Source of the DNA: Mesostigma viride | Taxonomy: Eukaryota; Streptophyta; Mesostigmatophyceae; Mesostigmatales; Mesostigmataceae | DNA: 64,000 nucleotides | Assembly: GCA_009746045.1 (NCBI GenBank) | Contig: RPFO01000080.1 | Span: 11,632,467-11,696,466 of the forward strand | Direction: 5' to 3' | Part shown: positions 49,801-60,179 of the stretch, in pieces | Numbering within the stretch: position 1 is the first letter of the stretch | How the letters are laid out: every line of letters starts with the position of its first letter | Made by a program: the position numbers and the translations under genes | The notes under the pieces: model-generated | The model's database searches: none | Seen by the model: only the letters and a program-made list of their open reading frames with translations | Told to the model about the DNA's origin: nothing

Positions 49801-52800
49801 CGCTCATCGTGGCTAATCGCTCATCATGGCTAATCGCTCATCGTGGCTAATAGCTCATCGTGGCTAATCGCTCATCGTGGCCAATCGCTCATCGTGGCTA
49901 ATCGCTCATCGTGGCTAATCGCTCATTGGGGCCAATCGCTCATCGTGGCTAATCGCTCATCGTGGCTAATCGCTCATCGTGGCTAATTGCCCTTCCCTAT
50001 AAAATTGCACATTGCGGCAGCCACCCCTCTCTATTGCCAAGGTAACCGACTAAAACTGAAAACAACTGAAAATCTCCCTCCTTCTGGACTCGGGTGTTGC
50101 CCTGCCTGGTTTGATACATCCAGCAATAATTCTGGCACTCGCATGTGGCAGGGAGAACTTCAAGGCATGTTATCGTTTCCCCCCACACCCTATAGAGTTA
50201 GTAGCGCTCTTCTCATGATGAGCCAGCATAACTGTGTGGATGTGGTGGGCCATGCACTTTATATTAGTGGGGAAAGGGGGAAGGGGGGGGGGAGGCTGGA
50301 TGGGCAGGGGGGCTACATATGGTTATTGGCATAACCGTGGCACTGCAGAGGGCCATTCTTTTCAGTGTACATATGCACCAAGGAGTTCTGTCTCGCCGGT
50401 GCCCCCTTGCCTCCTTGCCCCCATGCTTGCTTGCCTCCTTGCCCCCTTGCCTCCTTGCCTCCTTGCCTCCTTGCCTCCTTGCCTCCTTGCCCCCTTGCCC
50501 CCTTGCCTCCTTGCCTCCTTGCCTCCTTGCCTCCTTGCCTCCTTGCCCCCTTGCCTGCTGGCCTCCTTGCATCCTTGCCTGCTGGCCTCCTTGCCTCCTT
50601 GCCTCCTTGCCCCCTTGCCTCGTTGCCTCCTTGCCTCCTTGCCTCCTTGCCTGCTGGCCTCCTTGCCTCCTTGCCTCCTTGCCTGCTGGCCTCCTTGCCT
50701 CCTTGCCTCCTTGCCTCCTTGCCTCCTTGCCTCCTTGCCTCCTTGCCTCCTTGCCTCCTTGCCTCCTTGCCTCCTTGCCTCCTTGCCCCCATGCTTGCTT
50801 GCCTCCTTGCCCCCTTGCCCCCTTGCCTCCTTGCCTCCTTGCCTCCTTGCCCCCTTGCCTGCTGGCCTCCTTGCCTCCTTGCCTCCTTGCCTCCTTGCCT
50901 GCTGGCCTCCTTGCCTCCTTGCCTCCTTGCATCCTTGCCTCCTTGCCTCCTTGCCTCCTTGCCTCCTTGCCTCCTTGCCTCCTTGCCTCCTTGCCTCCTT
51001 GCCTCCTTGCCTCCTTGCCTCCTTGCCTCCTTGCCTCCTTGCCTCCTTGCCTCCTTGCCTGCTTGCCTGCTTGCCTCCTTGCCTCCTTGCCTGCTGGCCT
51101 CCTTGCCTCCTTGCCTCCTTGCCTCCTTGCCTCCTTGCCTCCTTGCCTCCTTGCCTCCTTGCCTCCTTGCCTCCTTGCCCCCATGCTTGCTTGCCTCCTT
51201 GCCCCCTTGCCCCCTTGCCTCCTTGCCTCCTTGCCTCCTTGCCCCCTTGCCTGCTGGCCTCCTTGCCTCCTTGCCTCCTTGCCTGCTGGCCTCCTTGCCT
51301 CCTTGCCTCCTTGCATCCTTGCCTCCTTGCCTCCTTGCCTCCTTGCCTCCTTGCCTCCTTGCCTCCTTGCCTCCTTGCCTGCTTGCCTGCTTGCCTCCTT
51401 GCCTCCTTGCCTCCTTGCCTGCTTGCCTCCTTGCCTCCTTGCCCACTTGCCTGCGTGCCTCCTTGCCTCCTTGCCTCCTTGCCTCCTTGCCTCCTTGCCT
51501 CCTTGCCTCCTTGCCTCCTTGCCTCCTTGCCTCCTTGCCTCCTTGCCTCCTTGCCTCCTTGCCTCCTTGCCTCCTTGCCTCCTTGCCTCCTTGCCTCCTT
51601 GCCTCCTTGCCCACTTGCCTGCGTGCCCCTTGCCTGCGTGTCCCTTGCCTGCTTGCCTCCTTGCCTGCTTGCCTCCTTGCCTCCTTGCCTCCTTGCCTCC
51701 TTGCCTCCTTGCCTCCTTGCCTCCTTGCCTCCTTGCCTCCTTGCCTCCTTGCCTCCTTGCCTCCTTGCCTCCTTGCCTCCTTGCCTCCTTGCCTCCTTGC
51801 CTCCTTGCCTCCTTGCCTCCTTGCCTGCTTGCCTGCTTGCCTGCTTGCCTCCTTGCCTCGTTGCCTCCTTGCCCACTTGCCTGCGTGCCCCTTGCCTCCT
51901 TGCCTCCTTGCCTCCTTGCCTCCTTGCCTCCTTGCCTCCTTGCCTCCTTGCCTCCTTGCCTCCTTGCCTCCTTGCCTCCTTGCCTCCTTGCCTCCTTGCC
52001 TCCTTGCCTCCTTGCCTCCTTGCCTCCTTGCCTCCTTGCCTCCTTGCCTCCTTGCCTCCTTGCCTCCTTGCCTCCTTGCCTGCTTGCCTGCTTGCCTCCT
52101 TGCCTCCTTGCCTCCTTGCCTCCTTGCCTCCTTGCCTCCTTGCCTCCTTGCCTCCTTGCCTCCTTGCCTCCTTGCCTCCTTGCCTCCTTGCCTCCTTGCC
52201 TCCTTGCCTCCTTGCCTCCTTGCCTCCTTGCCTCCTTGCCTCCTTGCCTCCTTGCCTCCTTGCCTCCTTGCCTCCTTGCCCCTTGCCTCCTTGCCTCCTT
52301 GCCTCCTTGCCTCCTTGCCTCCTTGCCTCCTTGCCTCCTTGCCTCCTTGCCTCCTTGCCTCCTTGCCTCCTTGCCTCCTTGCCTCCTTGCCTCCTTGCCC
52401 CCTTGCCTGCTGGCCTCCTTGCCTCCTTGCCTCCTTGCCTCCTTGCCTCCTTGCCTCCTTGCCTCCTTGCCTCCTTGCCTCCTTGCCTCCTTGCCTCCTT
52501 GCCCACTTGCCTGCGTGCCCCTTGCCTGCGTGTCCCTTGCCCACTTGCCTGCTTGCCTGCTTGCCTGCTTGCCTGCTTGCCTGCTTGCCTGCTTGCCTGC
52601 TTGCCTGCTTGCCTCCTTGCCTGCTTGCCTCCTTGCCTGCTTGCCCACTTGCCTGCTTGCCCACTTGCCTGCGTGCCCCTTGCCTGCTTGCCTCCTTGCC
52701 TCCTTGCCTCCTTGCCTCCTTGCCTCGTTGCCTCCTTGCCCGTGAGGATTCCAGGAAGCACATCGACAGGCCTGCTCGCTTGCTGCCTGCGTTGCTTGTT

Positions 52801-55800
52801 GCTTGCCTGCGCGGTCGGTTGCTTGCATATTCGCTTGCATACTTCACCGGTCCAGGTCTCGTAGGGACAACGTTGAGATGCTTGCATATTTGCTTGCTTG
52901 CGCTCGCTTGCCTGTGCATGCCCTCACTTTCGGCCTCGCAGGAAGCACATTGAGATGCTGCTGCGCCACCTGGACAACCCGGAGAGTGCCCACGTGGCCA
53001 TCGCCACGCACGGCATGCTGCTCAAGCTGCACGAGGTGAGTGAATGTATAATTTTGTACTAGGGCAAGGTAAATCATGTATAGCTATGCTATGCTATAGG
53101 CTATGCTATGCTAAACTCACAGCATGCTGCTCAAGCCGCCCGATGTGAGTTTTATATGTCACATTCTGTCATATCTTCCCCACCTATGACGGGCTCCCCT
53201 TAGCTGGGAGTTGCCCGAGACTCTGGGTGGTGCAGGTGCCCTAGTGCACCTAGAGCAAGTGTTGTTTACGTTCCCACCCTTGCAGGAAGTAGCTTAGAAT
53301 GTATTATAGGCTCATATGCCCCCTCTCTGGGCTATGTGCTACATATACTCCCAACGGAGTTATGTTCCTAATTAATTAATGAATTAATTCTGTCATAAGT
53401 CAAGGTTAATCATACACCCACGCTATGGACAAAGTGAGCCCCCAGCGTGGAGCAAGCAGCATGCTGTGAGTTTAGCATAGCATAGCATAACCTAGGCTGG
53501 GGTGCTGCTGAACCTGCACGAGGTGAATTTGTTAGAAGCTCAATGCGACAGGTCAAGGTAAACAATAAACTATGATGTATGACTTGGTTCATACTCCTCC
53601 CATTAATTGTCATCCGGAGGTCTAAGGTCTTGCTTTCGTTCTTGGCATCGTATTTGTCTCCTTTGACTGCTGTTTCCATCAGCTGTTGTTTGCATGATTT
53701 GTTGTTTTCATGCACTGTTGAATCCATTAAATGTTGTTTCCATTCACGGTTGTTTCCATCAACAGTTATTCCGTCAAGTGTAGTTTCCACTATCTTTTGT
53801 CTCCTTTAACTGTGGTGTCCTTTATCTGTCTCCTTAATGGCTGTCTTCACTATCTGTCGTCTCCTTGAACGGTTGTTTCTAGTATCGAGAATGCGCCTTA
53901 TCTCCCGGAATATCATGGCATATCATGGCATATCATGGCACATGGCACATCATTCGTTCCCATAGCAGAATTTTGTCAGCACGTATTCATCGGTGACCAA
54001 GTCACCAAAACTATCTAACAGGCTTGCATTCCTATTGTTCATGACCACCCACCCTATCGCAGACCTTTCCTCGCGTCCGCATCGTCAGCGACGACAGCGA
54101 GGCAGCGGGCCCACCACGCATCGTCATCAATGCGGATGTAAGTATGTTCAAGTGGGCAAGCGCTACTATGAAACTTTGGGTACCCTACCAAGTATACACG
54201 TGGGCAAGGGTTACTATGCAACATGTTCAAGTGGGCAAGCGCTACTATGAAACTTTGGGTACCCTACCAAGTATACAAGTGGGCAAGGGTTACTATGCAA
54301 CATGTTCAAGTGGGCAAGCGCTACTATGAAACTTTGGGTACCCTACCAAGTATACAAGTGGGCAAGGGTTACTATGCAACATGCACAAGTGGGCAAGCGC
54401 TACTATGAAACTTTGGGTACCCTACCAAGTATACAAGTGGGCAAGGGTTACTATGCAACATGCACAAGTGGGCTAGTATCCTTATACATACTTGCGGATG
54501 TAAGTATGTATGAACAAAACACTGCTGTCAGATGTCTACGGATTGTGGTGGCATGTCCTCCGCGCTGGCGCTTGTCACGTTGATAGCAAATCTTCCTCTA
54601 TGTGACATGACTGGCATTTGGTGCCATGCCAGCGTCCGTCACATCGATGACGGTTGTTTCCATGCCAGCGCTGTCACATCGATGGCGGTTGGTTCCATGC
54701 CAGCGTCTGTCACATCGATGGCGGTTGGTTCCATGCCAGCGTCTGTCACATCGATGGCGGTTGGTTCCATGCCAGCGTCTGTCACATCGATGGCGTTTGG
54801 TTCCATGCCAGCGTCTGTCACATTGATGGCGTTTGGTTCCATGCCAGCGTCTGTCACATCGATGGCGTTTGGTTGCATGCCAGCGTCTGTTTTCATCGAT
54901 GGCATTTAGTTCTAACTCCTACTTCCCTATATGGCTTGCATCCCTCACCATGTGCTCGCCGCGTGCGGATGACAGAGCTACTCCCCGGCTGCGAGCCAGG
55001 CCCTCGATGACGCCACCGAGGCCACGTCTGACGGACGCAAGAAGCTCTCCAACGCGGCGCAGCCAGGGCTTGCGCAGTTCCAGGTGGGTGGCCAGTTGTT
55101 TGGGCAGCGCCACAAAAATATCGGTTTTCTCTGAATAAAGTTAAATTAACGCATGCGGGAAGGATACGGCCGCTATGCCTTGGCCTGCATGTGGAAGGCT
55201 GTCTGCGACATGGGCTGACTAATTCGATCTGTACAAAGGGTTTCATGCTGGCCTGAATTTTCCTTGGATGACCCGGTTGTTTGCAAGGGTCCATGGCTAT
55301 GAATTAGTGGTCCGAAAAAATTAATTGTAGATTTTACACGACTTGCTTGCAAAGATTCGTATTTGGTTGCACCGGCTGAGATTAGCTAGGGACCTGTAGG
55401 GTCAGCTGGTTGCTTAACGAATCTTTGACTGATTTGGTTTTTTTAATTGAGTCGTGCAGGAGTGATTAATTATTGTATGGTGGACTCGGATCGGCCCAAG
55501 GGGTCGATGAGCGAGTTTTATGTTTGTCAGTCTTGAGAACCTGGTGCGACTACCTCTACGGTTAACACACTAGCCTGGGGGTGTGTGGTCACTTTATTTG
55601 TAGTGGCGTTTTCAGCACTATTCAGGCCAGCGCGTGACGCATGCCGGTGTTAATTAATTTAGGATGATGTCAGCTTGTGTGTCGGCGGACCATGTCTTAA
55701 GCAAGCTAGGCTGCCAAGGATCCGCAGTTGTTTCTTTTGTACAATGGCGGCAATGGCCGCCTGTGCAAAATTGCACATTCTAGCGCGGGTTGCATCTGTC

Positions 55801-58800
55801 TTGTAGCCGAGGCAGATGGTGGCACAACCGCTAAGTTGTTCGACCAAGCATTGCTGAGTTGGTCGTGCAACGGAAAGAAAATTGTAATTTACCCCCATGT
55901 CGTTATCCCCGGCTGCGGGTCTTTTTGGGCGAAGGATGGGGCGCTACTTCGGCGGTTTGACCAGCTTCGGCGGAGCTGTTCATAAGTTTCTAAAACAGCT
56001 CTAGTGCCACATCGCAGGCCTGCCACCTTGCGATGGTGTGTGTGTCGTGACCTGGACTCTCAAGGTCACGACCCAGGTTCCTGTCCGAGACGGCCTGTTT
56101 TCATAAATTATTTTTTGTGGCGGCAGGTCTGTTGTCCAGTTGCCCCTGCCGAGGAGGGGTAGTTGGGGACTACAGGAGCTGCGCGAGGGTTGCGCTCCGA
56201 AGCTAAAAATTATTTCCTATTGAGAGACTCGAGTGGGGGAGGGCGTCTTAGGGAGGTGAGGCAACGCCAGGCTTTTGTCCTTCCTTTTTTCGTCTCGGCA
56301 CCTGCTGCGCAGCTCAGTCTATCTTGATGTCGTAAATCCTCTTTCCTTTTTGGATAATTCCGGAATTTCAAAATGCTGGCTCTTTTTGGGGGCTTGCTTT
56401 GGGGTGGTCACCGGCTTGTGTCGCATTGTAACCAGCAAGCCCCTGCGGGGGTTAAATAAAGCCTAGCGCGGCCTGAGTCGCCATTTAAGATGTTGCGACA
56501 CGCTCTTTAGCGCATGGTGGTCATGAGATTAATCTGCGCAGTGGGGTTGGCACCAGGGGGGGTAATGGGGTGGATGCTTCTTGCTTCCGCGTGCGGATTG
56601 AGAAACCTTAAGGCCACTGTTAACTGCTGCATTTGTGGCAGGGCTTCACTTATTGTATTCAATCAAATGCTGGTCTTCTTGGGAGCTTAGTGATCTTAAT
56701 CGGTTTTCTCTGAATGTAGTTCAATTTACGCATGCATGAAAACATAGGGCCTGCATGTGGAAGGCTGTCTGCGACATGGGCTGACTAATTCGATCTGTAC
56801 AATGGGTTTCATGCTCGCCTGAATTTTCCTTGGATGACCCGGTTGTTTATAAGGGTCGGTGGCTATTGATTAGTGGTCCGAAAAAATTAATTGTAGGTTT
56901 TATACGACTTGTTTGCAAAGATTCGTATTTGGTTGCACCGGCTGAAATTAGCTAGGGACCTGTAGGGTCGGCTGGTTGCTTAACGAATCTTTGACTGATT
57001 TGTTTTTTTTTTAGTGAGTCGTGATTAATATTGTATGGTGGACTCGGACCGGCCCAAGGGGTCGATGGGCGAGTTTATGTTTGTCAGTCTTGAGAACCTT
57101 GTACGACTACCTGTACGGTTAACGCACTAGCCTGGCGGTGCGTGGTCACGTTATTTGTAGTGGCTTTTTCAGCAATGTTCAGGCCGGCGCGTGGCGCATG
57201 CAGGTGTTAATTAATTAAGGATGATGTCAGCTTAAATTTAAGAATGATGTCAGTAAAATATTGGCAGCGGCACAAAGAGAAAGTAGTAAGTAAGATGTGG
57301 GCAGGGGCACGAAAAAATAAAGTAGTAAGTACAATTGGGGCAGTGCCACGAAAGTAAAGTAGTAAGTAAACTTTGGGCTGCGCTACAAACTTTACTTAGC
57401 ACATGCTGTAAGCAAAGAAACAAGCAAATATGCAGGGGAGGCACAGTTAAGGGTTTTAACCCTAAACCCTAAACAAGCAAATATGCAGGGGAGGCACATT
57501 TCAAGCTATGGCATCGCAAGGCAACCCGCAAGGCTGTTGGATTGTGAAAATGTGGAGGGGGTGAGAACTCTTCGGCCCTTCCTGGCTATTCCTGCAGTGG
57601 ACTGCCCTCCTGATAGGTTAGACTGTCTTACGCGCTTGCACACGCACCTTCCCAGCGCGTGGCTTTTCTTTGTGCCGGGGGAGAGGCAGTTCAAGGCGCG
57701 CGGCCTGTCGTCTTTCATGCTTATGCGATTTCCCAGTGGGTGGCCTGTTGTTTCTAATGCTTCCTTGCACACCTTCCCCTTGTCTCTAATGCTTGCACAC
57801 CTTCCCCGTGTGTCATCCCTTCCTATTCCTGCAAAAGCATTCTAGGGTGGGAGGTAATTGGGGACCTTGTCTTAAATTTGTCCCAAACAATCTGCACAAA
57901 AGCCTGCTGGGTGCGCGGTTTCTGGACTCCGTTGTTAGATCTGCGCAAAACACTTCTGGGTGAATCTCCCCCGTTGTCGCAGTGGCGCAGACCTCACCCA
58001 GAGCATCGTCAGCGTGAGCAAGCGAACCGTGCTCTCTAATTCCGTGTTGCGGTATAGTACTCCCTACCAATTCATGATGGCGGGTCGACGTGCACCGAGC
58101 GCTTGTGCAAACACACGCACGGTTTGTGTCTGCAGCGTGTGCGTGCTGCGGCAAGTAGCACCTGTCGGCTTGCCGATAATATAATGACCATCGCCATGTT
58201 ATAAAGGGCGACTGCCATGCTACAATGCTACTCACGACAGGTTGCACAGTGCATGCGATGAGCTACCAAAAATCCCTATGCTTCTGACGTTGACAATTCA
58301 ACATCATCAACAGGCACTTGTCTTGTTCGGTCCCACAGCCCATTCACATCCCCTTCCCTATACATCATGTCCTCAATTTTTCCTATGCGCCCTCATCTCC
58401 TTTCCTATGCATCATATCCTCAATTTTTCCTATGCGCCCTCATCTCCTTCCCTATACATCATGTCCTCAATTTTTCCTATGCGCCCTCATCTCCTTCCCT
58501 ATACATCATGTCCTCAATTTTTCCTATGCGCCCTCATCTCCTTCCCTATACATCATATCCTCAATTTTTCCTATGCGCCCTCATCTCCTTCCCTATACAT
58601 CATATCCTCAGTTTTTTCTATGCGCCCTCATCTCCTTTCCTATGCATCATATCCTCAGTTTTTTCTATGCGCCCTGGTCTCCTTCCCTATACATCATATC
58701 CTTACTCCCTCCTTTCCGCCCTCGTCACCACGATTCCTCCCTCAGACCTCCTCTCAATATGCCTCCTCATCCTCCTCCCGCTTCTTCCTGAGATCCCACC

Positions 58801-59449
58801 CCTCTCCGTTCATGCATGGCTTTGGGCCCCACTCTGTATATGGCTTTGCGCCCCCCAACTCGCACATGACTTTGCGCCCCCCCCCCCCTGTCTGCGCATG
58901 GCCCGCCCCCCTTGTTTCCCGGACGGAACCATCACCCTCCCTCCTATATTACCCCGGAACCAGTATTTCCCTCCCTCCTATACTAACCCCGGAACCCATA
59001 TCACCCTCCCTCCTATACTAACCCCGGAACCCGTATTACCACCCTCCTATATTTCCCCGGAACCCGTATCAACCCAATGACTTTTCTCCCAGGACATCGT
59101 CGCGCTGGTCAGCCGCCTCCGTAAAGGGCTAGAGTGGCTGGCGGCTCCAACCCCAGAGGCCTTGGCCGCCCTCCCCAACGATGCCGCGCCAGGCCGTGGT
59201 GGGGCAAAGCCACTAAAGAAAAAAGCCGACGCGGGCGTTGGGGCCTCATCATCCCGCGGGGCAAAAAATGCCAAGGAGGCAGAGCTGCTCGCAAAGGCGG
59301 CTCGTGCAGGGGGGGCGTCAGGGTCGGCGGCGGGTGCGGGCGGCGCGGGCGGCAGCAGCGTCATGTTCTCTCACGGCATCGAACAGGACAAAGGGAGTGA
59401 CCACCGGCAGGCGACACATGGGGATGAGATGGAGTGGACGGAGCTCAAG
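46564..59449 (+). CDS. Unrecognised spliced gene, five exons, introns filled with tandem repeats
   Basis: Proposed exons: 46564-46819, 52942-53035, 54063-54137, 54976-55083 and 59093-59449. The last four have AG acceptors and GT donors and join in phase 0 (31, 25, 36 and 119 codons) without stops; the reading is compositionally unlike the surrounding repeats. Exon 1 is less certain. Its donor GTGAGT leaves phase 1 while exon 2 needs phase 2, so an exon is missing in the 6.1-kb intron or another donor is used. Visible features: DHLAHFYQTALDIEGEYKFG; HIEMLLRHLDNPESAHVAIA and HGMLLKLHE, helical like an armadillo/HEAT-type repeat (weak impression); a Lys/Ala/Gly-rich segment in exon 5. I do not recognise the family. 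Both ends of the gene are undetermined. Confidence 0.6.
46891..46952 (+). other. Partial duplicate of exon 1
   Basis: Acceptor-like CTACAACAG, then GDDLAHFYQIVLNIEGEYK, and donor-like AAG|GTTGGG. About 88% identical to the end of exon 1 including the intron start. It could be an alternative exon or a non-functional echo. Confidence 0.6.
47040..47455. repeat. Telomere-like degenerate arrays (CCCTAGAA)n, (CCCTATAA)n, (CCCTGTAA)n
   Basis: About twenty perfect 8-bp AACCCTAG units at 47080-47250, flanked by AACCCTATA and AACCCTGTA variants. Not the TTTAGGG heptamer, although it shares the CCCTA core. Confidence 0.88.
47525..47696. repeat. 16-bp array GGGCACATGGCTCTAT
   Basis: About eleven copies with CACATG/CTCATG alternation. 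Explains the repetitive WLYGHMALWAHGSMG ORFs. Confidence 0.9.
47992..48590. repeat. Interspersed direct repeats (two families)
   Basis: An ~88-bp segment (GCGCAGGCCAGAAAT…) occurs at 47992-48080 and 48345-48432. A ~50-bp segment (CATGTTTACAATGCACTATA…CCAGCTAGAGTCACTGTA) occurs at 48260, 48477 and 48552. Confidence 0.82.
48591..49518. other. Intronic/intergenic stretch with weak repeats
   Basis: Three degenerate copies of a ~90-bp unit (GATGTTGCTGYGGTG … TATAGTAACCAACTT) at about 48990-49290. No ORF of note. Confidence 0.5.
49519..49990. repeat. 17-bp array AATCGCTCATCGTGGCT
   Basis: About 27 copies, with variants at TCGTGG/TCATGG and ACTCATC. Confidence 0.92.
49991..50398. other. Unique spacer between arrays
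   Basis: G-rich at 50270-50300; no gene recognised. Confidence 0.5.
50399..52743. repeat. 2.3-kb array of the 8-bp unit TTGCCTCC
   Basis: Around 290 copies with variants TTGCCCCC, TTGCCTGC, TGGCCTCC, TTGCATCC and TTGCCTGCG. Variant blocks recur: CCCCCATGCTTGC starts at 50418, 50786 and 51178, spacings of 46 and 49 units. The unit contains no stop in any of the six frames, so six overlapping >800-codon ORFs appear; these are not genes. Confidence 0.97.
52942..53035 (+). CDS. Unrecognised gene, exon 2
   Basis: Acceptor CCTCGCAG|GAAGCA, donor CACGAG|GTGAGT. Encodes HIEMLLRHLDNPESAHVAIA and HGMLLKLHE, likely two helices. It starts 200 bp after the 8-bp array; a copy of the acceptor edge is at 52752-52766 and copies of the donor edge at 53121-53150 and 53496-53527. 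Confidence 0.68.
53560..53945. repeat. Degenerate repeats in intron 2
   Basis: Many variants of CTGTTGTTTCCAT between 53665 and 53880, then four copies of ATATCATGGC at 53908-53940. Confidence 0.7.
54063..54137 (+). CDS. Unrecognised gene, exon 3
   Basis: Acceptor TATCGCAG|ACCTTT, donor GCGGAT|GTAAGT. Encodes TFPRVRIVSDDSEAAGPPRI and VINAD. Phase 0 on both sides. A 79-bp tandem array begins right after the donor. Confidence 0.65.
54138..54475. repeat. 79-bp array starting at the exon 3 donor
   Basis: About 4.3 copies of a unit with CAAGTGGGCAAGCGCTACTA and TTTGGGTACCCTACCAAG. After it, a copy of the exon edge TGCGGATGTAAGTATG at 54493-54508. Confidence 0.93.
54615..54905. repeat. 36-bp array in intron 3
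   Basis: Eight copies of GCCAGCGTCTGTCACATCGATGGCG/TTTGGTTCCAT-type units. The 36-bp length keeps a frame open in several readings. Confidence 0.92.
54976..55083 (+). CDS. Unrecognised gene, exon 4
   Basis: Acceptor GATGACAG|AGCTAC, donor TTCCAG|GTGGGT, 36 codons: SYSPAASQALDDATEATSDG then RKKLSNAAQPGLAQFQ. Phase 0 on both sides. Confidence 0.62.
55118..55690. repeat. ~560-bp direct duplication, copy 1
   Basis: Begins ATCGGTTTTCTCTGAAT and ends AGGATGATGTCAGCTT; second copy at 56697-57236. Confidence 0.9.
55691..56696. other. Unique DNA between the two copies of the duplication
   Basis: No gene recognised. An ORF at 55728-55985 has no known motif. AATAAA occurs at 56454-56459, which could be a poly(A) signal of an unknown transcript (weak). 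Confidence 0.45.
56697..57236. repeat. ~560-bp direct duplication, copy 2
   Basis: About 90% identical by eye to 55118-55690, with small deletions (for example near 57017). Confidence 0.9.
57250..57410. repeat. ~50-bp tandem repeat
   Basis: Three to four copies containing AAAGTAGTAAGTA and GGGCAG-GGCAC. Confidence 0.75.
57418..57498. repeat. Telomere-type motif between two 28-bp direct repeats
   Basis: AAACAAGCAAATATGCAGGG… (28 bp) at 57418-57445 and 57471-57498 encloses GTTAAGGGTTTTAACCCTAA and further CCCTAAA units. Confidence 0.85.
57499..58346. other. Intronic DNA, no exon supported
   Basis: Contains a short CGCAG…GTCAGC|GTGAGC stretch (57980-58019) that looks like a small exon but has no corroboration. 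The minus-strand ORF 57813-58247 has no recognised domain. Confidence 0.45.
58347..58705. repeat. 47-bp pyrimidine-rich array in intron 4
   Basis: About 7.5 copies of a unit with CCCTATACATCATGTCCTCA and TTTTTCCTATGCGCCCTCAT. Confidence 0.93.
58925..59075. repeat. ~31-bp array just before exon 5
   Basis: Five copies of CCTCCTATACTAACCCCGGA plus ACCCRTATCA; ends ~17 bp upstream of the exon 5 acceptor. Pyrimidine-rich. Confidence 0.88.
59093..59449 (+). CDS. Unrecognised gene, exon 5
   Basis: Acceptor TTTTCTCCCAG|GACATC with a good pyrimidine tract, donor CTCAAG|GTGGGT, 119 codons. Starts DIVALVSRLRKGLEWLAAPT, then a low-complexity Lys/Ala/Gly linker (KPLKKKADAG, AAGAGGAGGSS), then SVMFSHGIEQD and EMEWTELK. 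Copies of the donor edge lie at 59581-59602 and 59691-59722. More exons are expected beyond it. Confidence 0.65.
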
Positions 59450-59899
59450 GTGGGTCGGGGGTACTATCAGGAACTGAATTGAATTAGAGTGACCAAGCCA
59501 TACTCATTCGATCTCAGTGGGCAGTTTCATGGCATCAGTACACGGTGTACGCACAAGGCATTGGCACATGGTTTGTGTAAGGTGGAGGAGCTCGAGGTGA
59601 GGCTGCAGGTTATTCTGGGGTGTTTGTGAGGCGAAAACTTGCATGGGATAAGCAGTAAACAGTTTGCATATGGATGCAGTTTTCGTGTGTGAGTAGACGG
59701 AGCTCAAATTTAATGGGTAGGTTTGTGAGGGGGCGAGGTTGAACGAGAATTTGCAGTATTGCGGCACAAGTACACGGTAAGTACCAACCAAGGCATGAGA
59801 TCCACGCATGTTTTTTGGGGGATGCGATGAGCTCACTATGGGCTGGCGGTTGTGCTGGTGGAGTTTACTGTGGTAGAGTAAGGCTGTGAATGCCATGGT

Positions 59900-59998
59900 T
59901 GTGCTATTAGTGTGCCATTAGTGTGCTGTTAGTGTGCTATTAGTGTGCTATTAGTGTGCTATCAGTGTGCTATTAGTGTGCTATTAGTGTGCTTTTTT
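59900..59998. repeat. 11-bp array TGTGCTATTAG
   Basis: About nine copies. Confidence 0.9.
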
Positions 59999-60179
59999 GC
60001 GTGCTATTTACCATCTGCGCGCTGGTATTCCGTGGACTAGAACTTCTGCTTTGAGGGTATTCGAGGCCAGGCTGGCGTATGGGCGGCTGCCAGGTCGCAC
60101 ATGGACAGCTAGGCTTGTAACAAGCAATCAACAGGTCAGCAACATCTGGTATCGAGTTTCCTTGTTGCCTGCTCCCGGT

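Noticed and set aside
49519-49990. Regular short repeats that might be taken for a CRISPR array
   Set aside because: Direct head-to-tail 17-bp units without spacers, in a eukaryotic context with no cas genes. The same holds for the other arrays.
50234-52953. Six overlapping ORFs of 800-876 codons on both strands
   Set aside because: They come from the stop-free 8-bp repeat TTGCCTCC; the repeat residues (CLLASLPP, GGKEARRQ) have no independent support.
54144-54909. ORFs made of 79-bp and 36-bp repeats
   Set aside because: Same reasoning: repeated translation of intronic arrays between two supported exons.
57980-58019. A small extra exon of the plus-strand gene
   Set aside because: Border-like AG and GT are present, but the flanking exons already join in phase 0 and nothing else supports it.
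57813-58247. A 144-codon minus-strand ORF
   Set aside because: No recognised domain and it lies in an intron filled with repeats.
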